From UJ101 sp965262705 (GTDB taxonomy: Bacteria; Bacteroidota; Bacteroidia; Flavobacteriales; UJ101): a stretch of 64,000 nucleotides of DNA. Each line of letters begins with the position of its first letter. Positions within the stretch are counted from its first letter, which is position 1. The translations under genes were made by a program, and so were the position numbers. The stretch spans positions 2,254,060 through 2,318,059 of the forward strand of contig OZ253556.1 in the NCBI GenBank assembly GCA_965262705.1, in the 5' to 3' direction. This document shows positions 1 through 8,536 of this stretch, in pieces. The notes beneath the pieces were generated by a model. It made no database searches. It had not been told where the DNA came from and was given only the letters and a program-made list of their open reading frames with translations.

Positions 1-936
1 CATAATCTCCAGCGATTTATCTGAAGCCGCTGCATTATAAATCGTGATACTATTATGAATCGGATCAGTAGAGGAAATTAATAACCTTGGATACAATTCT
101 ATTGCAACAATAGCCATAAGCAGGCTAATCGTTAGTGAAGAAAATAGAAAAGCTAATCCAAATTTATGTTTTGATGCCAATCTTGGCACGTTTGCAATAC
201 TTAAAATAGCTGCTACAGGCACGGTAAATAATACAGCATTTTTCTTTAAATCGTCTGAAAGATGAGGAATATATAGTAAGGTATAGAGCGTAACTAAGCT
301 AAAAATTATAATAAAGAATATCATCCCTTTCCTAAGTAGCCGAATAAGTTTTTCATACAACCTGCCTTCTGTTTTCATCAACAAATAAATAGCCCCGTGC
401 ATCATAAAGGCTGATAGCGTCAAAGCACCGGTAGCTAAGCTATACGGATTCAAAAAGTCTAACCAGTTTCCGGTATAATTAAAATTATCATCTAATGCTA
501 TTCCTTCTAAAATGTTGCCTACTAAAACACCTAGTAAAAAAGCAAGCATTATACTGGATATGCTATAACTAATATCCCACATTTTTCGCCACCAAAGCAT
601 GGGTTCTTTACTTCTAAATTCTATCGAAATAGCTCTGAAAATAATAAATATTAAAAATAAAATAATGGGAATATACATGGCTGAAAACATAGAGGCATAC
701 ATAACAGGAAATCCGGCAAAGAGAGAACCGCCTCCAATAACTAACCAAACTTCATTACCATCCCAAACCGGACCTACCGCATTTAGAGCAATTCGCCTGC
801 TTTCTTCTTTTTTGAAGAACAAATGCCATGCTCCGGCACCAAAATCAAAACCATCTAATATAGCATAGCCGGAAAATAACCCCCCGACTACGAGAAACCA
901 TAAAGTTGGATAGTCTATACCTAAAATTTTTTCCAT
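1..936 (-). CDS. cydB: Cytochrome bd oxidase subunit II (partial)
   Basis: Subunit II of the cytochrome bd quinol oxidase, an inner-membrane terminal oxidase that reduces oxygen to water with quinol electrons and has high oxygen affinity. The start is ATG at 936; 312 codons are open to the window edge, so the C-terminus is missing. Visible family signs are the N-terminal GFDFGAG motif on the first membrane helix, then GPVWDGNEVWL, followed by a series of hydrophobic helices. The ATG lies one base after the cydA stop codon, so the two are co-transcribed and probably translationally coupled. Family assignment is firm; only the end of the gene is unseen. Confidence 0.95.
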   Translation of the reverse strand, partial: MEKILGIDYPTLWFLVVGGLFSGYAILDGFDFGAGAWHLFFKKEESRRIALNAVGPVWDGNEVWLVIGGGSLFAGFPVMYASMFSAMYIPIILFLIFIIFRAISIEFRSKEPMLWWRKMWDISYSISSIMLAFLLGVLVGNILEGIALDDNFNYTGNWLDFLNPYSLATGALTLSAFMMHGAIYLLMKTEGRLYEKLIRLLRKGMIFFIIIFSLVTLYTLLYIPHLSDDLKKNAVLFTVPVAAILSIANVPRLASKHKFGLAFLFSSLTISLLMAIVAIELYPRLLISSTDPIHNSITIYNAAASDKSLEIM

Positions 937-937
937 T

Positions 938-2314
938 TTAATTATTAAACAGATGAGCGATTTCTTTTTGTAAAGATCTGTTATTCTCTACTTTTTTAAT
1001 ATTTAACCCTTTCTTAATCTTCTTATTTAATAAATAAATAAAAAGTAAAAATAATATTAAATAGACTAAGAAAAAGAGTATTAGAGAAAACAATACCTGG
1101 TTTGCTTTTACCGATTTAGACAATGCATCAGAAGTTCTTAGTAAACCGTAAACTACCCAGGGCTGTCTGCCCATCTCTGCTGAGTACCAGCCTACCTGAT
1201 TAGCAATTTGAGGTAAAAATACTGAAAAAGCAAAAACGATAAGCAGCCACCGTTTTTTAAATAATCTTTTTTTGTACCATTGCAAAGAGGTATACAGCGT
1301 AAGCACTATTAAAAAAATACCGATGATTACCATTAAATGATAAAATTGAAAAATGGCGTTAAGCGCATTGGGTTGGTCTTTTTTAGGAAATGAATCTAAT
1401 CCAACTACCGGGGCGTTAAAATCGCCGTGAGTTAAGAAAGATAATCCGCCGGGAATTTCAACTCCGCTTACTTTATGTTTATCTTTATCAACCCATCCAA
1501 AAAGATACATCCCCGCGGGTGAATTCGCCTGAAAATGCCCTTCAAGCGCAGCTAACTTAGCCGGTTGATTATTTGCCACACCTTCAGCTGATTTATGTCC
1601 TGCGGCAAGCTGAGCCAATGATGTGATGGTGGCTACTATTAAAGTAATTTTAAAAGCTTTTTTTGAAATAGCTGTATATCTACCTTTTAATAAATAATAG
1701 GCATGAACACTTAAAACTAAAAAGACCCCTGATAGAAAGGCTCCTAGCAAAACATGAGTCAATCGATCGACACTGGAAGGATTAAAAACCATTGCCCAGA
1801 AATCTGTAATTTCAGCCCGTGCTTTTAAACCGGTTCCAACAATATGATATCCTGCCGGCGTTTGCTGCCAGCTGTTGGCAACGACAATCCAAACAGCGGA
1901 AAACATTGATCCCATAAAAACCCCAATAGTAGCCATTAAATGGACCCGGGGACTTACTCTGTTCCACCCAAATAGCAATACGCCTAAAAATCCGCTTTCC
2001 AGTGCAAAGGCAAAAATACCTTCAGCAGCTAAAGCACTGCCGAAAATATCTCCTACATATTTTGAGTACGTTGCCCAATTTGTACCAAATTCAAATTCCA
2101 TTACAATTCCTGTCGCCACACCAATACCAAAAATAAGCGCAAAAATTTTAGTCCAAAATCGAGCAAGCGTTTCATAATCTTTATCTTTTGTTTTGAGGTA
2201 AAGACTTTCAAAAATCACCATAATCAATCCCAATCCAATACTCAGGGGAGGATAAATATAGTGGAAAGCTATCGTGAAAGCAAATTGAATTCGAGCAAGA
2301 ATTTCAACATCCAT
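938..2314 (-). CDS. cydA: Cytochrome bd oxidase subunit I
   Basis: Haem-carrying subunit I of the bd-type quinol oxidase. The 458-residue protein starts MDVEILARIQFAF and has the haem-ligand His at residue 18 (AFHYIYPP), the acidic pair in ALAAEGIFAFALES, the conserved QPAKLAALEG segment of the quinol-binding Q-loop, and the GRQPW motif near the C-terminus. The loop between helices 6 and 7 is short, so this is the short-Q-loop class common outside enterobacteria. About nine hydrophobic segments are visible. It is the first gene of a cydA-cydB pair with one base between them. No cydX-like small ORF is visible in the part of the operon inside the window. Confidence 0.96.
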   Translation of the reverse strand: MDVEILARIQFAFTIAFHYIYPPLSIGLGLIMVIFESLYLKTKDKDYETLARFWTKIFALIFGIGVATGIVMEFEFGTNWATYSKYVGDIFGSALAAEGIFAFALESGFLGVLLFGWNRVSPRVHLMATIGVFMGSMFSAVWIVVANSWQQTPAGYHIVGTGLKARAEITDFWAMVFNPSSVDRLTHVLLGAFLSGVFLVLSVHAYYLLKGRYTAISKKAFKITLIVATITSLAQLAAGHKSAEGVANNQPAKLAALEGHFQANSPAGMYLFGWVDKDKHKVSGVEIPGGLSFLTHGDFNAPVVGLDSFPKKDQPNALNAIFQFYHLMVIIGIFLIVLTLYTSLQWYKKRLFKKRWLLIVFAFSVFLPQIANQVGWYSAEMGRQPWVVYGLLRTSDALSKSVKANQVLFSLILFFLVYLILFLLFIYLLNKKIKKGLNIKKVENNRSLQKEIAHLFNN

Positions 2315-2441
2315 AGCAACTATTTTCTATTACAAATTTCTATTGCAAAGGAATAAAAATTATGATATTAAAAAAAATAAAAAGCGGAATATTTTTTCTT
2401 ATATTTTTCACAGGAAAACTTAAGATTAACTGCATCAAATT

Positions 2442-2553
2442 GAGACCGTTGCAGAACAAATAAAAAAGTATGAAAAAGAAAGCATTTAGCTTCGCTGACT
2501 TTAACTTCGCTGACTTGCAGCTGATAGATTGCTTTGTGCAAAGGTATCGTCTC
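2442..2553. repeat. MITE-like element, short copy
   Basis: The gap between cydA and the next gene holds a short dispersed element. The left end is GAGACCGTTGCAGAAC, the same as the ends of other copies here; the right end (GCAAAGGTATCGTCTC) is a decayed version of TGCAACGGTCTC. Inside are the family words AAGTATGAAAAAGAAAGCAT and GCTGACTTGCAG. It has no coding potential. Confidence 0.8.
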
Positions 2554-2557
2554 CTTG

Positions 2558-4990
2558 CTAAAATTTGACCTGCAATTTTACATTAAACAAACGACCACTA
2601 AGACGATTAGGCACCGCTACATATTGAAAATGCGTTAAATCCTGCATCCATAAGTTACTAATATGATTTTCTATGTCAAAGAGATTTAAAATATCTAAGC
2701 CGAGAGACAATTTTTTAAAATGACTCCAAAAAGTACCTTGCCTGGGTTTGCGTTGATTTTGATCGATGAATATCTTAGTGAAACCAATATCTAATCTTCT
2801 GTAATCAAGCAGGCGCCCTGAAAAATCATATCTATCGGTATAAAGCGGAGCGCCATTGGGCAGCCCTGAGGCATAAACCGCATTTAAATGAACCTTAAAC
2901 AATGGAAAAGCAGGCATATAATCCTGGAAAAATAAATTAAATTTTAAACGCTGATCTGTGGGAGCGGGAAGACTTCCCCGGTGATTAATATTCCATTTTG
3001 AACGGGCATAAGAAAGGCTGATGAATGATTCATTATCGGGTGTCAACTCCGCGCTTAAGCGAAGGTCTATACCATACTGTCTGCCTGTTGCTATATTCTG
3101 TCCAATGTATACTGTACGAATATTATCAATATAATACGGATTAATATGATGGTTAATTTTATAATAAGCCTCGGAGGTAAGGGCAAACGACTGTTCTTTT
3201 ATTTTAAAGCCGTAATCATTTCCCAGAATAAAGTGAACAGATTGCTGCGCTTTCGTATCCCGATTTAACTTTCCGAAAACATCCCGGATTTCTTTGTAAA
3301 AAGGAGGTTGATAATATAATCCGGTTGAAAAACGAAATCGTACCTCTCTTTCTCCATCAGGTCGATAAGAAACCTGCCCTCTAGGGGAAGCATTTAGTTC
3401 CTTATTAAAATCCCAGTAAGTTGCGCGCAGCCCTACATTATAAAATAGTTTGCCATGGGGTAGTAGCTGCTTATGGGTATATTGAGCATATCCTGAGGTA
3501 CGGTGGGTATTTAGATTGTAACGTGCGCTGATGTTGTTTACGTTATATAAATAGTTGAACCCTACAGAAGCGGTTACCGGTGTTATAAATCCTGCCGAAT
3601 CTACTCGATGATATTCTTCTAAACGATTTCTAATCTTTTCGCGCTGAGTTTTTACCCCCCATTCAATAGTTCCTGATGAAAGCTTGAATTTCCCTTTATG
3701 TTGAAAAGCCATGATCAATAAGTTTAAATCATTCCTCGCACGATCAATCTGCCCGGCGGTATCAAAAGTAGCTGTAAAAATACCGGTATCAGGAGATATA
3801 TTTCCGAGCGTATAACGACTATTAATATCGAAATATTCTTGTTCTTTAGAATAATGCGTAGATACATTAGCGGTTAATGTAAGGCGTTCATTGGGCTTAA
3901 CTGTGGCGATTAGCGCCTGTGAAAAAGTTTGAAATAAGTCCTTTTCCTGCCCGGTATAATTTACCTGTAATTTATACAGATTATCGAAAGTGCCAAAGGT
4001 AGTTTCTCTTGATTTTGGAAAAAGGTCTAAATTATTTTTAGAAAAACTTCCAAGAAAATTTAGATTAAGCCAAGGGCTGACTTTATAATTCACATTGGTT
4101 TGAATATCAAAGTAAACCGGATTAAAATCAACATCTGAGTCCTGCGTATCAATTAGCAAACGTTTATTACTGTATCGTGCCCCAACTATCGCCGAGAGTT
4201 TTCCGTCTGCTGTACCCTTTCCTAAGGTGAGTCCGCTATTAAGCAAACTTGTATTGAAAATTCCTTCAAACTTTCGAGGCTGCTTATAAATAATATTTAA
4301 AACCGAAGAAGTTTTATCGCCATATTTTGCCTGAAAACCACCAGCAGAAAAGCTAACCGATTTTACTAGTGAAGGATTTAAAAAACTAAGACCTTCTTGT
4401 ATTCCTGAACGAACGAGTTGAGGTCTATACCATTGAATCCCGTTAACGTAAACTAAATTTTCATCATAATTTCCGCCACGCACCATATATTGAGAACTAA
4501 GTTCGGTATTAGAATTCACACCTGGTTGCGCTTTTAACAATTCTTCTACTCCTCCGTTTATCGATGATATTTTATCAATATTAGCTCTATTCAACTCATG
4601 ATATCCAATCTCTTTCGTTTTCTTTTCTCCTTTTAGTACTACTTTTCCGATTGTATTTTCCTGTTCTTTTTCAAGAACAACATTTAATAAATAAGGTGTT
4701 TTTTCTTTAAGATAAAGCGTAGTTAAAAAAGGTAAGTAAAAATCTGCTAAAATTTTAATTTTAAGCAATTGATGTGTTGGAACAGAAATTTTAAAGGCGC
4801 CTTTCTCATCAATTTTATGTTGTTTGTTATTAATTTTTATAGTGGCATTTCTTATCGGATGTTGTGCTTTATCTACTATGGTTCCTTTTAATAAGGTAAC
4901 TTGCCCAAAAGTTAAAATGTGAAAAATAAATAAAATAAAAAAGAGTGCCTTTCTAATCATTCCCGATTTTTTTACAGAATTTTTTTTCAA
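2558..4990 (-). CDS. TonB-dependent receptor with carboxypeptidase-like domain
   Basis: An 810-residue outer-membrane TonB-dependent receptor. The order is: N-terminal hydrophobic signal (about residues 10-30), a CarboxypepD_reg-like beta-sandwich (about 30-115; GTIVDKAQHPIRNATIKI), a plug domain (about 125-235, with SQYMVRGGNYDENLVYVNG and SAGGFQAKYGDKTSSVLNI), then a long beta-barrel ending in a family-typical terminal aromatic (FNVKLQVKF). The substrate cannot be told from the sequence: no SusD partner, siderophore gene or metal regulator lies beside it. It stands alone between two dispersed repeats. Confidence 0.9.
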   Translation of the reverse strand: MKKNSVKKSGMIRKALFFILFIFHILTFGQVTLLKGTIVDKAQHPIRNATIKINNKQHKIDEKGAFKISVPTHQLLKIKILADFYLPFLTTLYLKEKTPYLLNVVLEKEQENTIGKVVLKGEKKTKEIGYHELNRANIDKISSINGGVEELLKAQPGVNSNTELSSQYMVRGGNYDENLVYVNGIQWYRPQLVRSGIQEGLSFLNPSLVKSVSFSAGGFQAKYGDKTSSVLNIIYKQPRKFEGIFNTSLLNSGLTLGKGTADGKLSAIVGARYSNKRLLIDTQDSDVDFNPVYFDIQTNVNYKVSPWLNLNFLGSFSKNNLDLFPKSRETTFGTFDNLYKLQVNYTGQEKDLFQTFSQALIATVKPNERLTLTANVSTHYSKEQEYFDINSRYTLGNISPDTGIFTATFDTAGQIDRARNDLNLLIMAFQHKGKFKLSSGTIEWGVKTQREKIRNRLEEYHRVDSAGFITPVTASVGFNYLYNVNNISARYNLNTHRTSGYAQYTHKQLLPHGKLFYNVGLRATYWDFNKELNASPRGQVSYRPDGEREVRFRFSTGLYYQPPFYKEIRDVFGKLNRDTKAQQSVHFILGNDYGFKIKEQSFALTSEAYYKINHHINPYYIDNIRTVYIGQNIATGRQYGIDLRLSAELTPDNESFISLSYARSKWNINHRGSLPAPTDQRLKFNLFFQDYMPAFPLFKVHLNAVYASGLPNGAPLYTDRYDFSGRLLDYRRLDIGFTKIFIDQNQRKPRQGTFWSHFKKLSLGLDILNLFDIENHISNLWMQDLTHFQYVAVPNRLSGRLFNVKLQVKF

Positions 4991-5011
4991 ATATACCTTA
5001 ATTTATTAGTA

Positions 5012-5316
5012 GAGAACTTTGCAAAAAGGATTCTAACAACTGCAGGTCAGCGCCGGCTAAAGTTATTATTTATTTTTTGGGCGTTCCCGCCTAACGGCGG
5101 TCGGGCTATCCGCTATATCTTTTTCTTGGGGTAAAAATCCTCACCCCAAGAAAAAGGATACCGCTTTTATCCCTAACGCGCGCCTCGAAAAAAACGCTGA
5201 TACCTCTGCAAAACGCTTATATTGAGTTTGTCGAAATGCACTCTATCAACTGCAAGTCAGCCTAGGCGAGATGCTTTCTTGTTCATACTTTTTTGTATAT
5301 TCTGCAAAGGCTTCTC
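5012..5316. repeat. Composite dispersed element between TBDR and ruvX
   Basis: This 350-base gap has no gene. It is bounded by degenerate family ends (GAGAACTTTGCAAAAAGG on the left, TTCTGCAAAGGCTTCTC on the right) and contains the family words AACTGCAAGTCAGC, TTGAGTTTGTCGAAATGCA and GATGCTTTCTTG. A separate 100-bp palindromic module (5079-5180) sits inside, so it looks like one mobile element nested in or fused with another. Confidence 0.7.
5079..5180 (+). repeat. 100-bp palindromic dispersed repeat, copy A
   Basis: First of three copies in the window (others 22302-22403 on the minus strand and 53378-53478 on the plus strand). It begins GGGCGTTCCCGCC and ends ATCCCTAACGCG. In the middle is a hairpin with arms TTTTTCTTGGGG (5120-5131) and CCCCAAGAAAAA (5144-5155). 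The copies are highly alike except in the hairpin loop. It is GC-richer than its surroundings. Confidence 0.85.
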
Positions 5317-5329
5317 AATATAAAACATG

Positions 5330-5337
5330 TATATTTG
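5330..5337 (+). promoter_or_regulatory. Candidate -7 box for ruvX operon
   Basis: TATATTTG matches the Bacteroidota -7 consensus TAnnTTTG. It lies five bases before the ruvX ATG, which would put transcription start at or next to the start codon, so the mRNA would be leaderless. There is no clear -33 TTG at the usual distance. Confidence 0.4.
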
Positions 5338-5342
5338 CATAG

Positions 5343-5795
5343 ATGAGTGGACGATTGATGGCAATTGATTATGGAGAAAAACGTACGGGTATAGCCGTTA
5401 CGGATGAATTGCAATTAATTGCTTCTGGTTTAACGACAGTAGAAACTAAAAACCTCTTCTCATTTCTAAAAAAATATTTTCAAAAAGAAAAAATAAAATG
5501 GTTTATTATCGGATTGCCCAAAGATTTAAATAATAAAGAATCAGTGATTGAAAAACAAATATATCTATTTATTAAACAGTTTAAAAAACAGTTTCCATCC
5601 ATTAAAATTATGCGGCAAGATGAACGTTTTACTTCTAAAATAGCAGTGAAAACCATGATTGATAGTGGATTAAAAAAAAAGAAGAGAAGGGAAAAGGCGA
5701 TAATAGACGAAATTAGCGCTACGCTTATTTTACAATCTTTTATGGAACGGAAAATTTTTATTGAAAAAATAAATTATAAAAACGCTGCCCGATGA
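5343..5795 (+). CDS. ruvX: RuvX/YqgF putative pre-16S rRNA nuclease
   Basis: A 150-residue RNase H-fold protein of the YqgF/RuvX family, the cytoplasmic enzyme implicated in 5' maturation of 16S rRNA and originally proposed as a Holliday junction resolvase. Family acidic residues are visible: Asp9 in MAIDYGEKRTGIAVTD, the QDERFTS motif, and an Asp/Glu pair in DEISATLIL. Length is normal. It is the first gene of a three-gene set: its last four bases overlap the def start (ATGA), indicating translational coupling. The Lys-rich C-terminal third is unremarkable for an AT-rich genome. Confidence 0.93.
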   Translation: MSGRLMAIDYGEKRTGIAVTDELQLIASGLTTVETKNLFSFLKKYFQKEKIKWFIIGLPKDLNNKESVIEKQIYLFIKQFKKQFPSIKIMRQDERFTSKIAVKTMIDSGLKKKKRREKAIIDEISATLILQSFMERKIFIEKINYKNAAR

Positions 5796-6373
5796 TTTTA
5801 CCTATTATAGCCTATGGAGATCCTGTTTTAAAAACAAAATGTAAAGCGATTACCCAGGATGACGAAGAGTTGAAAAAATTAATAGAATATATGTATGAAA
5901 CCATGCGCAATGCCATGGGTGTAGGTCTCGCTGCCCCCCAAATAGGAAGGCTTACCCGGATTTTTTGGGTGGACACCACGGCTTTTGCAAATGATAAGGA
6001 ATTTGGTAACCAACAAGTAGCTCATTTTTCACAAGTTTTTATTAATCCAAGAATAATAAGTGAGACAGGAGAAAAATGGAAATTTAATGAAGGATGTTTA
6101 AGTATCCCCGGTGTGAGAGAAGATATAGAACGCCATGAAAACATAGAAATAGAATATTATGATCAGAATTTTAAGATAAAAAAAGAAACATATAACGGGA
6201 TTATCGCCCGTGTGATTCAACATGAGTATGATCATATCGAAGGCACACTATTTACCGATTACTTGTCGTCTCTTAAAAAAAAGCTGCTTAAAAAGAAGTT
6301 AAATAATATAGCTAACGGAAAAATAGAGCCGGAGTATAATATGAAATTCCCACAACTAAAAAGAAAACAATAA
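5792..6373 (+). CDS. def: Peptide deformylase
   Basis: Removes the N-formyl group from the initiator Met of nascent proteins, in the cytoplasm at the ribosome. All three catalytic motifs are intact in the 193-residue protein: GVGLAAPQIG (about residue 43), EGCLSIPG carrying the metal-binding Cys, and QHEYDHIEGTLF carrying the two metal-binding His and the catalytic Glu. It overlaps ruvX by four bases and is followed five bases later by a DUF5606 gene, an arrangement I regard as common in Flavobacteriia. Confidence 0.97.
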   Translation: MILPIIAYGDPVLKTKCKAITQDDEELKKLIEYMYETMRNAMGVGLAAPQIGRLTRIFWVDTTAFANDKEFGNQQVAHFSQVFINPRIISETGEKWKFNEGCLSIPGVREDIERHENIEIEYYDQNFKIKKETYNGIIARVIQHEYDHIEGTLFTDYLSSLKKKLLKKKLNNIANGKIEPEYNMKFPQLKRKQ

Positions 6374-6378
6374 AGTTT

Positions 6379-6831
6379 ATGGATTTAACTAAAATTATTT
6401 CTATTTCAGGAAAACCCGGATTGTATAAACTAATTAAACAATCGCGTACAAGATTTATTGTAGAATCAATAGAAACCCTAAAAAAAACCGCTGTAAATTC
6501 CTCTCAAAATGTGAGTTTGTTATCTAACGTAACCATCTATACATTGGATGAAGAAGAAATATCATTAGAAGAAGTATTTTATAAAATTGCTGAAAAAGAA
6601 AATAAGGGGGCAGCAATATCTCATAAAGCATCGGACGCAGATCTTCATCAATACTTTAGCGAAATTTTACCTAATTACGATAGAAACAGAGTGTATAATT
6701 CTGATCTGAAAAAAATTTTTCAATGGTATAATATTTTGCAAAAAGCAAGCCTAATTGATTTAAACCGCTCAGATAGAGAAAAAATAACAGAGGATCATCC
6801 TCAAACAAAATCTGAAGTTGAAAAAGAGTAA
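6379..6831 (+). CDS. DUF5606 domain protein
   Basis: A 150-residue cytoplasmic protein that resembles the DUF5606 family, known only from Bacteroidota and without assigned function. It begins MDLTKIISISGKPGLYKL, typical of the family, and the conserved N-terminal beta-rich part (about residues 1-55) is followed by an acidic helical region with SEILPNYDRNRVYNSDLKKI. It follows def after five bases and is probably the last gene of the ruvX-def transcript. No signal peptide or membrane segment is visible. Confidence 0.8.
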   Translation: MDLTKIISISGKPGLYKLIKQSRTRFIVESIETLKKTAVNSSQNVSLLSNVTIYTLDEEEISLEEVFYKIAEKENKGAAISHKASDADLHQYFSEILPNYDRNRVYNSDLKKIFQWYNILQKASLIDLNRSDREKITEDHPQTKSEVEKE

Positions 6832-6833
6832 TT

Positions 6834-6878
6834 TGAGACCTTTAGCTAGCGCTGACTTGCAAGTTGCATAAGAAAAAC
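6834..6878. repeat. Dispersed-element fragment
   Basis: About 45 bases between the DUF5606 stop and the proS stop contain one family end (GAGACCTTTAGC) and the word GCTGACTTGCAAG. The other end is missing or decayed. Confidence 0.5.
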
Positions 6879-6881
6879 TTA

Positions 6882-8357
6882 TTAGTATGCCTTAGCAAAT
6901 AAAACCCTTCCCTTTGAGGGTTTTCCGCTGTAAATGCAGCAGCCTTTTTCTTTTTCTGAATCCAAAGGAATACAGCGAATGGTGGCTTTGGTTTCTTGCT
7001 GAATTTTTTCTTCGGTTTCAATCGTTCCGTCCCAATAGGCGGCTATAAATCCTCCTTTGTTTTCTAAGACTTCTTTAAATTCTTTATAGGTGTTTGCTTT
7101 AGTAATGTGCGCATCACGATAGGCTAAGGCTTTGTTATAGAGATTTTCCTGAATGTCTTTTAGCAATAGTGGAATGACATGGTCGATTTCATTGAGTTTA
7201 TAGACTTTCTTTGATAGCGTATCTCGTCTTGCTAGCTCGCAAGTATGGTTTTCTAAGTCTCGGGGACCTATCGTAATTCGCAAAGGGATACCTTGCAATT
7301 CATACTGAGCAAATTTCCAGCCGGGTTTGTGTGTTTCACGTCGGTCGAATTTTATAGATATATTTTTTTCTCGTAATGCCGCAGTTATTTTATCAACTTC
7401 ATTGCTAATTTGTGATAATTGCCCCTCATTTTTAAAAATGGGAATAATTACGACTTGTACAGGTGCTAACTTTGGCGGCAGGACTAATCCTAAATCATCG
7501 GAATGGGTCATAATCAATCCTCCCATTAATCGGGTGGAAACGCCCCAGGAGGTAGCCCATACATATTCCTGCTTTCCTTCTTTGTTGGTAAACTTTACAT
7601 CAAATGCTTTGGCAAAATTCTGTCCGAGAAAATGAGAAGTGCCCGCTTGAAGGGCTTTTCCATCCTGCATAAGCGCTTCTAAGGTATAGGTGTTTTCAGC
7701 TCCTGCAAAACGTTCTGACTCGGTTTTATATCCTTTGATGACTGGCATTGCCATAAATTCCTCTGAAAATCGGGCATAAACTGCCTGCATTTGCTCGGCT
7801 TCTTTTATTGCTTCATCTTTTGTCGTGTGTGCGGTGTGTCCTTCTTGCCACAAAAATTCAGAGGTGCGTAGAAATAAGCGGGTGCGCATCTCCCAACGAA
7901 CTACATTTGCCCATTGATTCAGTAAGAGAGGTAAATCGCGATAGGATTGTATCCAGTTTTTGTAAGTACTCCAAATAATCGCTTCTGAAGTAGGTCGAAC
8001 GATTAGTTCTTCTTCTAGTTTAGCTTCGGGGTCTACGATTAATTTTCCGGAATTATTCTCATCACTTTTTAAGCGATAGTGTGTTATCACAGCGCATTCT
8101 TTAGCAAAGCCTTTTGCATTTTTTTCTTCTGTTTCAAATAAATTTTTAGGGATAAAAAGCGGAAAATAAGCGTTTTGATGACCTGTTTGCTTAAACATAT
8201 TATCTAATATCGCCTGCATTTTTTCCCAAATGGCATAACCGTAGGGTTTAATAATCATGCAGCCTCTTACTCCGGAATTTTCAGCTAAATTGGCATTAAT
8301 TACTAATTCATTATACCATTTTGAATAATCTTCTGTTTTTTTTGTCAGTTTTGCCAT
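6882..8357 (-). CDS. proS: Prolyl-tRNA synthetase, eukaryote/archaeal type
   Basis: Charges tRNA-Pro with proline. The 491 residues match the short eukaryote/archaeon-like ProRS class found in Bacteroidota: no editing insertion between motifs 2 and 3, and a C-terminal domain with a Cys pair near the end (GCCIYSGKP) and a terminal aromatic (FAKAY). Class II motif 2 is visible (VVRWEMRTRLFLRTSEFLWQ), as is the motif 3 region (GGLIMTHSDDLGLVLPP). The start ATG at 8357 gives MAKLTKKTEDYSKWYNELV, the usual family start. It is monocistronic, convergent with the ruvX set. Confidence 0.95.
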   Translation of the reverse strand: MAKLTKKTEDYSKWYNELVINANLAENSGVRGCMIIKPYGYAIWEKMQAILDNMFKQTGHQNAYFPLFIPKNLFETEEKNAKGFAKECAVITHYRLKSDENNSGKLIVDPEAKLEEELIVRPTSEAIIWSTYKNWIQSYRDLPLLLNQWANVVRWEMRTRLFLRTSEFLWQEGHTAHTTKDEAIKEAEQMQAVYARFSEEFMAMPVIKGYKTESERFAGAENTYTLEALMQDGKALQAGTSHFLGQNFAKAFDVKFTNKEGKQEYVWATSWGVSTRLMGGLIMTHSDDLGLVLPPKLAPVQVVIIPIFKNEGQLSQISNEVDKITAALREKNISIKFDRRETHKPGWKFAQYELQGIPLRITIGPRDLENHTCELARRDTLSKKVYKLNEIDHVIPLLLKDIQENLYNKALAYRDAHITKANTYKEFKEVLENKGGFIAAYWDGTIETEEKIQQETKATIRCIPLDSEKEKGCCIYSGKPSKGRVLFAKAY

Positions 8358-8442
8358 ATGGGTTAGTTATTTTTTTTTATACTCGTTGATTTATATTAAT
8401 TTTGTAAATTGTAAAAAGACGATGTTAAAACAATATATTTAA

Positions 8443-8450
8443 TAAATTTG
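8443..8450 (+). promoter_or_regulatory. Candidate -7 box for the lipoprotein/OmpP1 pair
   Basis: TAAATTTG fits the Bacteroidota TAnnTTTG -7 box, about 87 bases before the lipoprotein ATG. Another match, TAATTTTG, is at 8397-8404. No convincing -33 TTG was found at the right spacing for either, so the assignment is tentative. Confidence 0.3.
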
Positions 8451-8536
8451 TGGCATAAAATTTGTTTTTTTATACATGAATTTAATTGAATAAATAGAGG
8501 TAAATCATTATTACGTTAATTTAAAAACCCAAAAAT

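Noticed and set aside
599..868. Plus-strand ORF of 89 codons inside cydB
   Set aside because: The opposite strand encodes CydB with clear family motifs through this whole region.
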